Positions 26,042-35,267 are shown, numbered from the stretch's first letter. The stretch is DNA of 64,000 nt from Butyrivibrio fibrisolvens (GCF_037113525.1 NZ_CP146963.1:4278001-4342000); one strand, 5' to 3'. The notes: generated by a model not told the origin, from the sequence alone. Numbers and translations: made by a program.

Positions 26042-26439
26042 TTGAATAACCCTCCACGGCTCCTTTAAAACGAATTATAACATTTATTGCCTGCGGCCGC
26101 CACCTAACTATTTTGCGGATTAATAGTGGGGGATTCCCGAGGAGGGGACTCTACATATTAGCGATATTTAATGTGTGAATACTGTAAGATCAAGCTTTAT
26201 AGTTTCTTTGAAGAGGTTGGAAATCGTTATGGGATATCTTCAGTCAAATCCGAAAAATCCACTTTATTGTGTACTAAAACAGCCGAAAAATTTGAAATCA
26301 TTTACCTGTTTTTTTCTAATTATATATGATGTTTAAATCGATAATACATGGTATATTGTTTAGAGATTATTTCAAAGTAAAAGCAAGATAGTTTTTCTTG
26401 TGTTGTACTTGTAAAGTTTTATTGGAGGTATTTTTAGTA
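26042..26439. other. Divergent intergenic region, gdpP/clostripain gene
   Basis: Carries an imperfect hairpin (CCACCTAACTATT with AATAGTGGGG, about 26100-26133) in a short G/C-rich patch and a long A/T-rich leader before the clostripain gene. A 35-codon frame at 26229-26336 has only a distant GAGG and is not called. Confidence 0.45.
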
Positions 26440-29103
26440 ATGATTTGTCCAAAATGCGGGAAGCTGATTAATGATGGGCTTAAATTCTGTCCGTTCTGCG
26501 GAGCAGCGATACAGAATTTGTCTCAGCCGACAAATAATCAGCCTAATCCACAAATGCAGCAAGGGGCTCAGCAGGGCGTCCAGCAGAATGGTCAGCAGGC
26601 TCGTTTTAATCAACAGAGTTTTCAGAACAACACTAGCCAGCAACCAAATCTTCAGCAAAGTTTTCAACAACCAAACACCCAACAACCCAATTATCAACAG
26701 CCGGGTTATCAGCAACAGAATTTTCAACAGGGTGCTCAGCAGGGAGGATACCAGCAAGTTCCACCTATGCAGCAGCGTACTTACCAGCAGGGTCCGTCTA
26801 TGCAGCAAATGAGAGGGCCGCAGGTTCCTCCGTATAATACATATCCGGGCAATGTTCCGCCTATGTATAACCAGCCCCAGATGCAGAAAAAGAAAGGGCC
26901 TGGCAAGATCATTGCAGCTTTCATAGCTATATTTGTAGTGATCGGAATTGTCGGAGGGGTTCTTGCAAGTCGCTATTTTGATGGCAAGAGACCTGTAGAG
27001 ACTGCAAAAAATGATAAAGAACCTGATATTGAAAATAATGTATCCGTGGAAGCATCCACTACCGGATCAAGTAATGCAACGGAAAGTGCATCCGAAGATG
27101 TTGAGTGGATCGACACATCAAGCGAAGATGATTCATTCACAATTCTTGTATACATGATCGGTTCAAACCTGGAGTCAGGTGGCGAAGCAGGCCTTGAAGC
27201 CGGCGGCGCAGCTACAAGAGACTTGATGGAAATGGCAGAAGGAAGATGGGGCGATGATATCAATCTCATCATCGAAACAGGCGGAGCTGCTGAATGGGCT
27301 AACGATGCTGTTTCTGCAGATAAGCTTCAGCGTTTTGAAATGAGAGACGGAAGTCTTGATCTACTTGAAGAGCTTCCACTTGAACAGATGAGTGCCCAGT
27401 CACCATTAAAAGAATTTATCTCTTTTGGCGTTGAGAATTATCCTGCAAAGCGTTTCGGACTCATACTCTGGAATCATGGCGGCGGTCTTCTCGGCGGATA
27501 CGGTAATGATGAATTATATGATCAAGCCAACATGATGATCTCAGATGTTGCATCAGCTATCAAAAAATCCGAAGCCCACATGGAGTTCGTCGGTTTTGAT
27601 GCTTGTATGATGGCAACCTTTGAAAACGCGTACGCATTAAAAGACTGTGCAAATTACCTGATCGCATCAGAAGAATCCGAGTCCAATATTGGCTGGTATT
27701 ACACCGACTGGCTTAACAGCCTTGGCGAAGATCCTGATATAGAAACAGAATCTCTTGGACGTAAGATCGTAGACGGAATGATCTCCAGCAATCAGGAATT
27801 TGATTCAGAAAACGAAGATTCTTATAACGAGTTTGAAGATTATGTATATGAAAAATACGGCGTCGAAGTAGAATACGGAAAGTCAGCTACGCTTTCCATG
27901 ATCGACTTAAGTAAGATGGACGATGTATATGAAGCATGGCTCACTTATCTTCTTTCATTAAAAGATGATCTGGATAACGGCGGCTTTGCCGAGCAGTCAA
28001 AAGCAAGACTTGAAGCCCGCGGCTATGGTGATATCAAAGAGGTTGACCCTTATACAGGAAACGTTACAGAAATGCACTATGACATGGTTGACCTACTTGA
28101 TTACATCGATAAGACACACCTTACCGGAAGCTTTGATCTGGAAAAAACAATTCGCGATTGTATCGCATATGAAAACTCCCAGATTCCGGGTTCAAACGGT
28201 TTATCCGTATATATACCTTATTACCTGATCGAGTTATACCAGCCCCTTGCTATTCCTGAACTTGAAGCGATCGGTCTTGATGATGATTATCTTTCTTATT
28301 TTGACCTGTTCTGCTCCTATATGGCTTCAGGTAATACAGATATCGAATATGAAGGCGACTCATCCAACAATATTACTGCCAGCGCTTCAATTCCTGATTA
28401 TCTTGAATTCGAAGAAGAAAATGATCAGTACGTACTTACACTTACTGAAGACCAGATCAATGAAATTGCATCTATCTCCGTTGAAGGTGGTTTCTGTTCA
28501 CCGTATTATACCGACGAAGACGGTAATGAACATTATGCAATCCTTGCATGGGGTGAAAATGTTTGTAAGGTATCTGTAAACGAAAATGATCATATCATTG
28601 CATCCTGGGATGGTATGTTATCAGGAATTGAGTCTTTGGATGATGGCGGAGATGCATATCCATTCTTTGTAGTATACGATAGCGAATACAATGAAGATGG
28701 TTCCTTATATTCAATTCAGTTGATTCCTGCTGTCTTAAATGATACTGATTATATTTATATAATCGTAGAAAATACTTTCTACTCAGTTGACAACTACGAA
28801 TCCGACGTTATCGGATATATGTATACCGGACAAAACGAAGCCGGAAACCGTTCTGTCTTCACCTTCCAGGAAGGCGACAATATCTTAATGTACAATTACG
28901 GATATTACCTTGATGATGAAGACCCTTCTACAGTTCATGTCTTCACTGAGTATTACGATGAGATCACTGTAGGACCTAATGGACTTGATGGATTCTATAA
29001 TATGATTTCAGATGAACATAAGGGAACGCAGGAGAACTGCTACAGATATATCATTACTGATATTTATGGTAATCAGCATTATACAGAATGGTTATTCTAC
29101 TAA
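26440..29103 (+). CDS. Clostripain (C11) family protein with zinc-ribbon and Gln-rich linker
   Basis: Likely surface-anchored cysteine peptidase. Residues 1-25 are a zinc ribbon (CPKC at 3-6, CPFC at 17-20). Residues about 25-150 are a Gln/Pro/Asn-rich low-complexity tract, and 157-177 a transmembrane helix. The C11 catalytic domain (about 230-480) has VYMIGSNLES, the catalytic His in WNHGGG (His346) and the Cys in GFDACMMA (Cys389). About 350 further residues of unknown fold follow. Topology predicts the zinc ribbon and Gln tract inside and the peptidase outside. The start is ATG 26440 with GGAGG about 11 nt upstream. Calcium-dependent self-processing is known for clostripain but not shown here. 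Confidence 0.88.
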   Translation: MICPKCGKLINDGLKFCPFCGAAIQNLSQPTNNQPNPQMQQGAQQGVQQNGQQARFNQQSFQNNTSQQPNLQQSFQQPNTQQPNYQQPGYQQQNFQQGAQQGGYQQVPPMQQRTYQQGPSMQQMRGPQVPPYNTYPGNVPPMYNQPQMQKKKGPGKIIAAFIAIFVVIGIVGGVLASRYFDGKRPVETAKNDKEPDIENNVSVEASTTGSSNATESASEDVEWIDTSSEDDSFTILVYMIGSNLESGGEAGLEAGGAATRDLMEMAEGRWGDDINLIIETGGAAEWANDAVSADKLQRFEMRDGSLDLLEELPLEQMSAQSPLKEFISFGVENYPAKRFGLILWNHGGGLLGGYGNDELYDQANMMISDVASAIKKSEAHMEFVGFDACMMATFENAYALKDCANYLIASEESESNIGWYYTDWLNSLGEDPDIETESLGRKIVDGMISSNQEFDSENEDSYNEFEDYVYEKYGVEVEYGKSATLSMIDLSKMDDVYEAWLTYLLSLKDDLDNGGFAEQSKARLEARGYGDIKEVDPYTGNVTEMHYDMVDLLDYIDKTHLTGSFDLEKTIRDCIAYENSQIPGSNGLSVYIPYYLIELYQPLAIPELEAIGLDDDYLSYFDLFCSYMASGNTDIEYEGDSSNNITASASIPDYLEFEEENDQYVLTLTEDQINEIASISVEGGFCSPYYTDEDGNEHYAILAWGENVCKVSVNENDHIIASWDGMLSGIESLDDGGDAYPFFVVYDSEYNEDGSLYSIQLIPAVLNDTDYIYIIVENTFYSVDNYESDVIGYMYTGQNEAGNRSVFTFQEGDNILMYNYGYYLDDEDPSTVHVFTEYYDEITVGPNGLDGFYNMISDEHKGTQENCYRYIITDIYGNQHYTEWLFY

Positions 29104-29109
29104 AATGAT

Positions 29110-29138
29110 GAGGAGAGCGATTGGCTCTCCTCTTTTTC
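29110..29138 (+). terminator. Terminator of the clostripain-family gene
   Basis: GAGGAGAGC, a short loop and GCTCTCCTC, followed by TTTTTC. Confidence 0.88.
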
Positions 29139-29236
29139 TTAGCATTCTTTTTATTATGGTCTTAAGCGACTTCTCATATCACGTTATCAAAACTTATTAT
29201 AATTGTACCTATTGTTGATACCTAAACTAGAATATA

Positions 29237-30217
29237 TTATGTTTCATAAAGTCTCTTATGCCGTTCTATAGCCTGTTCTGTCAGCTCTTTTTTTCGCTCC
29301 TGTTTCTTTTGATAATCCTCAAGAAGCTTTTTCTGCTTTGCTTTCTGAGCTCTACGCCTTGCATTATCGTTATTGTTATTACGCCTATTTCTCTGAGATC
29401 TTTCACTGCGCATCTTTTCCAGGACTTCATCCAGCTTTTCAGCAGCACTCATGAGTTCGGATTCACGACCTTTTATGGCAAGATCAACATGCTGGATTGT
29501 ACCTGCAGTTCCATCTTCTTTCAAAAAGATACCAGTCTTTCTTACCTTACCATCCAATACTCCATCTTCACCTTCAATAGTGAACTCTGTGTTCTCTGCT
29601 CCAAGAAAAATCGCGCCCACTCCTGATTCCTTTAGGCACTTTAACTCATCTTTACCATTCTCTGTCTTGCTCCAGACTTTGAGCTTTTCAAAAACCTCGT
29701 CATTTTCATCAATCCAACCATTACCGTCGGTATCGTAGTCAGCAAGGTCTTTAAATCCGTCTCCACTCTTAACGCCGAAGAGCTCTGTGCCATCATTAAT
29801 CTTTCCATCACCGTTTTTATCCAAGGCCAGGAAACCACTTCCCGACTTCGTCATGGAAATCTCATCTTGCTTACCATCCGCATCAAGATCAAATTTAAAT
29901 TTTTTATCGCTGAGTCCTGATGTCTGTGCTTTTGTATTGATTATAAGCGGATCGAATAGGTTATTCAGTGGCGATGACATGGCTATGAACGTGTCACGTT
30001 CTTTCTTCCTAGCCATGCTCACATTAACCTCAACCTTTATATCTCTACCGTCTTCTGTCTGCACCTTGCCTGATGCTTTATAATCTGATTTTTCTTTTTC
30101 AACATGCTTCTCTACAATCCCAGCAAAAAATCCGCTAGTCCCTGCTCCTGCTGTTGCCAATTCCTTTTGATAGCTGTAGTTTGCACCTGAATATACATCA
30201 CTATTTGCTATCTTCAT
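29237..30217 (-). CDS. EF-hand-like calcium-binding protein of the accessory locus
   Basis: Function unknown. Three Dx[DN]xDG-type calcium loops are visible: DLDADGKQDE (110-119), DKNGDGKIND (133-142) and DTDGNGWIDE (162-171). The block LDKNGDGKINDGTELFG resembles calcium-binding repeats of exported bacterial proteins. The C-terminal ~75 residues are strongly basic, with an Asn/Arg-rich stretch and a Lys/Gln coiled coil. There is no signal peptide; it begins MKIANSDVYSGANYSY, the short polar start shared by its neighbours. Its ATG overlaps the upstream stop by 4 nt. It is the distal gene of a two-gene operon behind LytTR-type repeats. Confidence 0.75.
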   Translation of the reverse strand: MKIANSDVYSGANYSYQKELATAGAGTSGFFAGIVEKHVEKEKSDYKASGKVQTEDGRDIKVEVNVSMARKKERDTFIAMSSPLNNLFDPLIINTKAQTSGLSDKKFKFDLDADGKQDEISMTKSGSGFLALDKNGDGKINDGTELFGVKSGDGFKDLADYDTDGNGWIDENDEVFEKLKVWSKTENGKDELKCLKESGVGAIFLGAENTEFTIEGEDGVLDGKVRKTGIFLKEDGTAGTIQHVDLAIKGRESELMSAAEKLDEVLEKMRSERSQRNRRNNNNDNARRRAQKAKQKKLLEDYQKKQERKKELTEQAIERHKRLYET

Positions 30218-30717
30218 ATATTTACTACCTCGTTAGAACCAGCTTGAGAACATTGATGAAAGAAATGAACTATATCCGCCATAGCCGCCGAGAATGCTGT
30301 TACTTCCATATCTACCATTTGCTCCATATATTCCTGTATTAATGGAATAATTTCATTGTATCCTTCTACAAAGTTCTTTACCGTCTTAAGCAGTTCCTCA
30401 GTATTCTTATCCTGATAAAGTTCTTCATAGGAAAGTTTACGTCCGGCATTTTCTACCTTTACTGCACCATCTGCCACGCTTGTATCTGCCATGTACGACT
30501 TATTAACGGTAGTATTGAACGCATTATTCATTGCCTTTATAGTATTGGCACTTAGCCCATAATAACTATTGCCAACGCCGGTAGTTCTGGATGAACCGCG
30601 CACTCCACTTGTTTTACTCATGCTGTTTACATTAGACAATCCCTGTCTGTTCCAAATATTGGAGGCTCCGCCAAACCTGCTCGTCAAAACATCAAAATAA
30701 TTATGTCCAAAAATCAT
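30214..30717 (-). CDS. Unknown 167-residue protein of the accessory locus
   Basis: I do not recognise this protein. The first ~75 residues are Ser/Asn/Gly-rich and probably disordered. Residues about 95-150 form amphipathic helices (YEELYQDKNTEELLKTVKNF, then EIIPLIQEYMEQMVDM). No signal peptide or catalytic motif is seen. The start is ATG 30717 with AAGGAGG 8 nt upstream; a GTG three codons earlier lies inside that site. It is the first gene after the LytTR-type repeats at 30795-30829 and is coupled to the EF-hand gene. Confidence 0.7.
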   Translation of the reverse strand: MIFGHNYFDVLTSRFGGASNIWNRQGLSNVNSMSKTSGVRGSSRTTGVGNSYYGLSANTIKAMNNAFNTTVNKSYMADTSVADGAVKVENAGRKLSYEELYQDKNTEELLKTVKNFVEGYNEIIPLIQEYMEQMVDMEVTAFSAAMADIVHFFHQCSQAGSNEVVNI

Positions 30718-30767
30718 AAAAAGCACCTCCTTTTATGGACTAATACTTTGCTTCAATTCAAGTATCG

Positions 30768-30829
30768 TCTATAAAAGAAGGCGTTTGAATAGCCATGTAA
30801 CGAACGGTCTATATTATGTAACGAATAGT
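30768..30829 (-). promoter_or_regulatory. LytTR-type direct repeats and promoter (site A)
   Basis: Two copies, ATGTAACGAACGG (from 30795) and ATGTAACGAATAG (from 30816), lie exactly 21 bp apart on the plus strand. A minus-strand -10 (TATAGA, 30768-30773) ends 22 bp from the proximal copy, so that copy covers the -35 position, as expected for an activator. The promoter faces the 30214-30717 operon. The distal copy reaches to the 3' end of the kinase gene. Confidence 0.6.
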
Positions 30830-32232
30830 TATGAAGCAGCTCCTTGGAACATAACTTTCACTTCAAATACTGTTGCCTCTGATTTAATAGATGTAGTTCC
30901 TAAGTATTTATCTGCTATACGCATGACACTTCTCAATCCAATTCCATGCTGTTTTCCATCTTCAGATTCTTTCTTTCTGCTGACTATTCTGCCGTCAATG
31001 CCTCTGTTGACTTTGCCATCAAAAGAGTTTTCTACTTTTATCAAAAAGAAATTGTCTTTAAGCTTCCCAGAAAGCTTAATATATCGTTTTTCTTCCAAAA
31101 TATTTGAGACAGCTTCCAAAGCGTTATCCAATAGATTATTAAGGACAATACCCATATCAACAGCACTAATTCCCTTATCTGATGCAAAACAGAAATCACA
31201 TATGAACGCACATCCAAGCTTTTCTGCCTGAAAAGCAGCTTCATTTATAACCACATCAGTCACAGGATTACCAGTAGAAAATTTCATACTACTGAAATTA
31301 AGTTCAATATCCATCTCACTTAGAAACTCAGATGCATCATTATACTTTCCATTTTCGAGAAAGCTCTTTAGAATCATAAGTTTTCCAGCCATATCATGAC
31401 GTAGGGTTCGGATCTGGTCATGGTACTTTTCAGTATACTCAACCTTTTTTCTAATATATTCCTGTTCCTGAACCTGTTCCTGAAGCAAAAGATCTTCTTC
31501 CAATAACCTTCTGTATCTCTGCCATGTTGCAATAGCCGTCATTTCTCCAACAAATATAAGTAAAGCCAGTATAGGAAGTGCAATCCTTAAGTTTCTCTTT
31601 TCATCCAGAAGGACAAAAACTCCTTCGTCCAACGGAACAACCATTACCTGCGCAATCATATAGGCTATGCAATATGAAACCACAGAGTATATAGAGAGAA
31701 ACAACGCTTCGGTCCAGGACATATCTCGTCTCAATTTGCATATCTTCGCGATACAATAATATATAGCAATAAATGCACCTATTAAAAAAACAATCTCCAG
31801 GCTCATATTAAAGAGCATTTTTTTGTAGAAAAATGCAAGTGCATCCGGCCTAGAATAATCCATGCTCTCTATCAGCCAATCCGATAAGCAATCGGACAAA
31901 ACCACATTTGCGATATACCACACAAAAAACATATTAAGCCACAGAAAGTATACGAAAAATATATGTGGCATGACTTTTTTGTTATAAAAAAAGAATACCA
32001 CCAGTATAGTCAGAAAGCTTATAATAGTCCAAGCTCCTGTCGTTTTAACAGGCAACACAAATAAAATGATTCCCTCAATTGTAACAACTATTGAGAGTGC
32101 CATTTTCTTTGCTTTATCCATTATTTCTTCACTTACAAAGGTATTTATCAGCGCTTGAAAAAAGAAACCACGGACGAGTATTATCATTACTCCATAAAAT
32201 TGTTCAACAATACGAAAATCATTCTCACTCAT
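30829..32232 (-). CDS. AgrC-like GHKL sensor histidine kinase
   Basis: Membrane kinase that would phosphorylate the LytTR regulator encoded immediately upstream. About six transmembrane helices lie in residues 1-240. A coiled linker is followed by the phospho-acceptor motif IRTLRHDMAG with His279, then the ATP domain with NNLLDNALEA (N box near 368) and HGIGLRSVM (G box near 434). The architecture is that of AgrC/ComD/VirS peptide-sensing kinases. No agrB or recognisable agrD peptide gene is nearby, so its signal is unknown. The gap to the regulator stop is 15 nt. Confidence 0.88.
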   Translation of the reverse strand: MSENDFRIVEQFYGVMIILVRGFFFQALINTFVSEEIMDKAKKMALSIVVTIEGIILFVLPVKTTGAWTIISFLTILVVFFFYNKKVMPHIFFVYFLWLNMFFVWYIANVVLSDCLSDWLIESMDYSRPDALAFFYKKMLFNMSLEIVFLIGAFIAIYYCIAKICKLRRDMSWTEALFLSIYSVVSYCIAYMIAQVMVVPLDEGVFVLLDEKRNLRIALPILALLIFVGEMTAIATWQRYRRLLEEDLLLQEQVQEQEYIRKKVEYTEKYHDQIRTLRHDMAGKLMILKSFLENGKYNDASEFLSEMDIELNFSSMKFSTGNPVTDVVINEAAFQAEKLGCAFICDFCFASDKGISAVDMGIVLNNLLDNALEAVSNILEEKRYIKLSGKLKDNFFLIKVENSFDGKVNRGIDGRIVSRKKESEDGKQHGIGLRSVMRIADKYLGTTSIKSEATVFEVKVMFQGAAS

Positions 32233-32247
32233 TGCTCCACCAACTAC

Positions 32248-33015
32248 TCAGGTCAAAAAATTCATATATGCTTTTATAAACTCCCCATACTTATATTTTG
32301 AAATAATCAGCGACTCTCCGTTATCCATGTACACCTCTGTCCTTGAATATCCTTTAATATGCTGCATATTAACAAGATATCCTCTGTGAATCCTAAAGAA
32401 TATTTTTCCTAATTCGTTTTCAAATTCAGACATCTGCTTATACACTTCATAAATTTTTCCTTCACTGTGGATAATTGATTTTCTTCCATTGCTCTCGATA
32501 TAAATAATATCTCTGGATTTTAGATTAAGTGTGTCTTTGCCTGTCTGAACAACAATATACTGTTCGATCTGAGTATTTCCATATCTTGTCTCACATACAA
32601 GCTGCGCGTCAAGTCTTTTTAATTCTTCAACAGCTCTCCTAAGTTCTCCTTCAAATACAGGTTGTGAGACCGGCTTTAACAAATAGTCATAAGCCTTTAC
32701 GCCAAACGCATCTCCCATTCTGTCCGGGATCCCCGTAACATATATTATTAGTGGTCTGGAAGCTCGCATACTCTTACCATTTTTCTCTACTCTCATTCCA
32801 AGCTCCCTGGCTATATCGATACCATCAGCTCCACCCATAGCAATATCCAGGAAAAGTATATCAAGTTTTATTCCTGCATCGATGTCCCTAATCAGTTCTT
32901 CGCCGGAAACATATTCTTTTATTTCTGCTTCGTATGGACTTTTTGAAAGCCACCCAGCAATCAGACTTCTGACATTCTCCTCGTCATCGCATACTGCAAA
33001 ACGATATTTATCCAT
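32248..33015 (-). CDS. LytTR-family (AgrA-like) response regulator
   Basis: Receiver domain (1-125) with the acidic pair CDDEE at 9-13, phospho-acceptor Asp57 in ILFLDIAMGG and Lys in YLLKPVSQP. A LytTR DNA-binding domain (about 150-255) follows, with IIYIESNGRKSIIHS, FFRIHRGYLVNMQHIKGY and the terminal LIISKYKYGEF. LytTR regulators bind pairs of ~9-bp repeats about 21 bp apart; three such pairs occur in this locus, one upstream of this gene, suggesting autoregulation. It is co-transcribed with the kinase that follows. Confidence 0.92.
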   Translation of the reverse strand: MDKYRFAVCDDEENVRSLIAGWLSKSPYEAEIKEYVSGEELIRDIDAGIKLDILFLDIAMGGADGIDIARELGMRVEKNGKSMRASRPLIIYVTGIPDRMGDAFGVKAYDYLLKPVSQPVFEGELRRAVEELKRLDAQLVCETRYGNTQIEQYIVVQTGKDTLNLKSRDIIYIESNGRKSIIHSEGKIYEVYKQMSEFENELGKIFFRIHRGYLVNMQHIKGYSRTEVYMDNGESLIISKYKYGEFIKAYMNFLT

Positions 33016-33051
33016 TTACGCTTTCCTCAACTTGAATTCGCCCCCAAATAT

Positions 33052-33088
33052 AAAAATGCTTAGCACGGACCTCCATGTAAGCATTTTT
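33052..33088 (-). terminator. Hairpin with T-run inside the leader of the regulator-kinase operon
   Basis: AAAAATGCTTA and TAAGCATTTTT (33052-33062 with 33078-33088) form an 11-bp stem. The 15-nt loop contains GGAGGT on the minus strand. It lies between the predicted transcript start (near 33108) and the regulator ATG at 33015, so it would act as an attenuator or bidirectional terminator. Confidence 0.5.
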
Positions 33089-33114
33089 TACTATTACTCT
33101 TTATTTATCATATC

Positions 33115-33179
33115 ATCATAAAGATTACTCTTTATATATTCATGTCATGAATGGACATATTATTGTAATGAATGGACAT
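33115..33179 (-). promoter_or_regulatory. LytTR-type direct repeats and promoter (site B)
   Basis: ATGTCATGAATGGACAT (from 33142) and TTGTAATGAATGGACAT (from 33163) are repeated with a 21-bp period. A minus-strand -10 TATGAT (33115-33120) ends 22 bp from the proximal repeat, the same distance as in site A. It faces the response regulator-kinase operon, implying autoregulation. Confidence 0.62.
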
Positions 33180-33181
33180 TA

Positions 33182-34093
33182 CTATCTCTTCCATTTTTCC
33201 GAGAAATCAAACAGCTTTATCAGATCATTTACATCCCTTGAAATAACATCATCAACATTTGACTTCAGCTGCGCAGGATACTGAGCATTATAAGCAGGTC
33301 TCATTATATCTTCATACGAGGCTATTAATTTGTTAACCGCATTTTTGTCTGAAAGCGTTGTGCTTCTGATGTTGTCACGGATGTTTGCAATAAGATCCTG
33401 GTTTGTTGCAATATCTGTGCTTGCATACTCATTAGTTGATTTTCTTACTTCATTTGGCACATGAACCTCAATGCCAAAATATTTTCCTGATGTAGTATCA
33501 TCATTGGTCTTGGTTTTCTTATTTGCCAGTAGTCTTTCTTGTGTTCTGACCAGGTTGTTATTATAATCTTTCATGGCCTTGCTAATAGCTTTTGCCTGAT
33601 CTTCATTAAAGCCTTTGGAGGCACATTCATCAACAACCTTCTGCGCAACTTCCATCTTTGCATAATCTCTGTAACTGAGATATCCTTTCTTTAACTGACT
33701 TCCTACACCTGTTATCAAATCTCTTGCGGCAGATAACTCCTCATCATTAAATGAAGCTCCGCCGATTTTATATACACCCTCTGCATTTTTGCTTACAGGT
33801 ATATCTTTTTCATACAACGCGCTGACAGGATGATTATTCCAGGAGTCTCTTACTTTTTCCAATTCCTCAGCACCTAAAGCAGAAATAGACAAGGTAGCTG
33901 CCGTATCTGAGAAAGCAGTATTTATGTTGGATTTATCACTTAGTTTCTCGGCGACAGCATTCTGCAAACCACTGCTCTCATCCTTGTTTACAGACTTTGC
34001 CTGCAACTCGTCACGCTGAAGCTTATCAGCATATATTTCCTGACTAATGTCTTTTACCTGTCTGTTTACTGAAGTAATATTGATTCCAGCCAT
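33182..34093 (-). CDS. Unknown 303-residue protein of the accessory locus
   Basis: Not recognised. It starts MAGINITSVNRQVKDISQEI, polar and without a signal peptide, and is mostly predicted helical: LSAARDLITGVGSQLKKGYL, then YAKMEVAQKVVDECASKGF, and a C-terminal region with VDDVISRDVNDLIKLFDF. No transmembrane segment or catalytic motif is seen. ATG 34093 has GGAGGT 8 nt upstream; an ATG two codons earlier is too close to that site. LytTR-type site C lies 90-130 nt upstream, and site B directly follows its stop. Confidence 0.7.
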   Translation of the reverse strand: MAGINITSVNRQVKDISQEIYADKLQRDELQAKSVNKDESSGLQNAVAEKLSDKSNINTAFSDTAATLSISALGAEELEKVRDSWNNHPVSALYEKDIPVSKNAEGVYKIGGASFNDEELSAARDLITGVGSQLKKGYLSYRDYAKMEVAQKVVDECASKGFNEDQAKAISKAMKDYNNNLVRTQERLLANKKTKTNDDTTSGKYFGIEVHVPNEVRKSTNEYASTDIATNQDLIANIRDNIRSTTLSDKNAVNKLIASYEDIMRPAYNAQYPAQLKSNVDDVISRDVNDLIKLFDFSEKWKR

Positions 34094-34181
34094 AATCATC
34101 TACCTCCATGTACATGATTTGTGAATATCACAGGGTTTTCTCTTTTTTCTTTCGGCATCAAACCTTTATCAGATAATACGA

Positions 34182-34216
34182 ATGTCACCAATAGCATCAT
34201 CTATGTCATGAATAGC
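34182..34216 (-). promoter_or_regulatory. LytTR-type direct repeats (site C)
   Basis: ATGTCACCAATAGC (from 34182) and ATGTCATGAATAGC (from 34203) are 21 bp apart and share the pattern ATGTmAyGAATrG with sites A and B. It faces the 33182-34093 gene. A -10 at the same 22-bp distance is not obvious (a TATTAT lies closer, 34173-34178), so the promoter geometry is less clear than at A and B. Confidence 0.52.
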
Positions 34217-34223
34217 GATTATC

Positions 34224-35267
34224 TCATATCTGGCTGTCAACAGAGCTTCCCTTAACATCATTTGAAAGCAAACTCAGCTTATTGAGGATATTTGTAATCT
34301 CAGAATTAACAGCATTCTGCGCATCCTCCATGGATGCACCCTCAGAAATAATAGTTCTCTGGGTATCCTCTGCTCCTATGCTGTCAGCTTCAGCACGTTC
34401 TCTTCTTGCAATAGCCCGCTTAGTATCAGCGCTGGTCCTTTGGCTCTCCATCGCATGTTCCTTGATGTTCTCTATCATTTCCTGCTGCATAGCTTCTTTT
34501 TCGAGTTTCTTTGCTTCTTCCTTCTTCTCTTCTTTCTTCTTTTCAGCTGCCTCTTTGGCCTCTTCCTCGCGTTCTTTCTGCTCTTCATCAACATGCTCAA
34601 CTGCTTCCTGTGTCAAAAGAGCTATAGCCTCTTCGCCCGCTGCTTCCATAATATCTTCAGCTTCATCCTGAGCTTTCAGCATATCCTGTGACTTAGCTCG
34701 TTCTCTTTTCATATCTGCAAAGCCCTGAACATTTCCCATCTGCTGAGCTTTTGCCCTGTCTATATCAAGTGAATTCTGCTGATTCTTCGCAACATAGTAT
34801 AAAGCCTGCCGCTGATACTCTGACATTTTGCTTTTTTCTTCATCAGATAAGCCATCCTTGGAATTATTCATCTTAAACGCAAGTTTTGAAAGCTCATTAT
34901 TCTCTTCGCTGTCCGGATCAATTCCATATGCTTCCTGGAGTTCTTTTAATCTGGCATCATTCTCCATAGTGTTCGCAGTCTTTTCGTTGATCTCGTCCTG
35001 AAGGCGCTTTATCTCATCTTTAATAGACTGCATCTGTGCATCCAGCTTCTTCTCGCCGCCAAAAGCATCTGACACAACCTTAAGTGCCTGCTTTCTTGCA
35101 AGGCCCTGCCTCTGCTGAACAAGGCTTTCACCCTTGAGATTAGCCCCGGATACTGAGGACAGATTACCACTCTTATGAGCGTTTTTTCCCGCACCTGCGG
35201 CAGTCCTGACATTATCCTGATTTTGAAAAGGATTTATTTGAACATCCGTGTTCTGTTGTATCCTCAT
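34224..35267 (-). CDS. Unknown coiled-coil protein of the accessory locus
   Basis: Not recognised. The N-terminus MRIQQNTDVQINPFQNQDNV is polar and disordered. Residues about 75-320 are almost entirely helical and charged, with a Glu/Lys-rich coiled coil around 225-265 (EEQKEREEEAKEAAEKKKEE). It contains no Cys or Trp. There is no signal peptide or membrane segment. GGAGGTGC precedes ATG 35267. Composition and start resemble exported structural or chaperone-like proteins of flagellar systems, but this is only resemblance. Confidence 0.7.
   Translation of the reverse strand: MRIQQNTDVQINPFQNQDNVRTAAGAGKNAHKSGNLSSVSGANLKGESLVQQRQGLARKQALKVVSDAFGGEKKLDAQMQSIKDEIKRLQDEINEKTANTMENDARLKELQEAYGIDPDSEENNELSKLAFKMNNSKDGLSDEEKSKMSEYQRQALYYVAKNQQNSLDIDRAKAQQMGNVQGFADMKRERAKSQDMLKAQDEAEDIMEAAGEEAIALLTQEAVEHVDEEQKEREEEAKEAAEKKKEEKKEEAKKLEKEAMQQEMIENIKEHAMESQRTSADTKRAIARRERAEADSIGAEDTQRTIISEGASMEDAQNAVNSEITNILNKLSLLSNDVKGSSVDSQI

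Noticed and set aside
26229..26336. Possible 35-residue peptide gene (MGYLQSNPKNPLYCVL...)
   Set aside because: Its only ribosome-site candidate (GAGG) is about 12 nt away and the peptide has no recognisable feature.
30727..33181. An AgrD-like peptide or AgrB gene for the AgrC-like kinase
   Set aside because: The gaps around the kinase and regulator hold only repeats and a hairpin; no small peptide frame with a good ribosome site was found.
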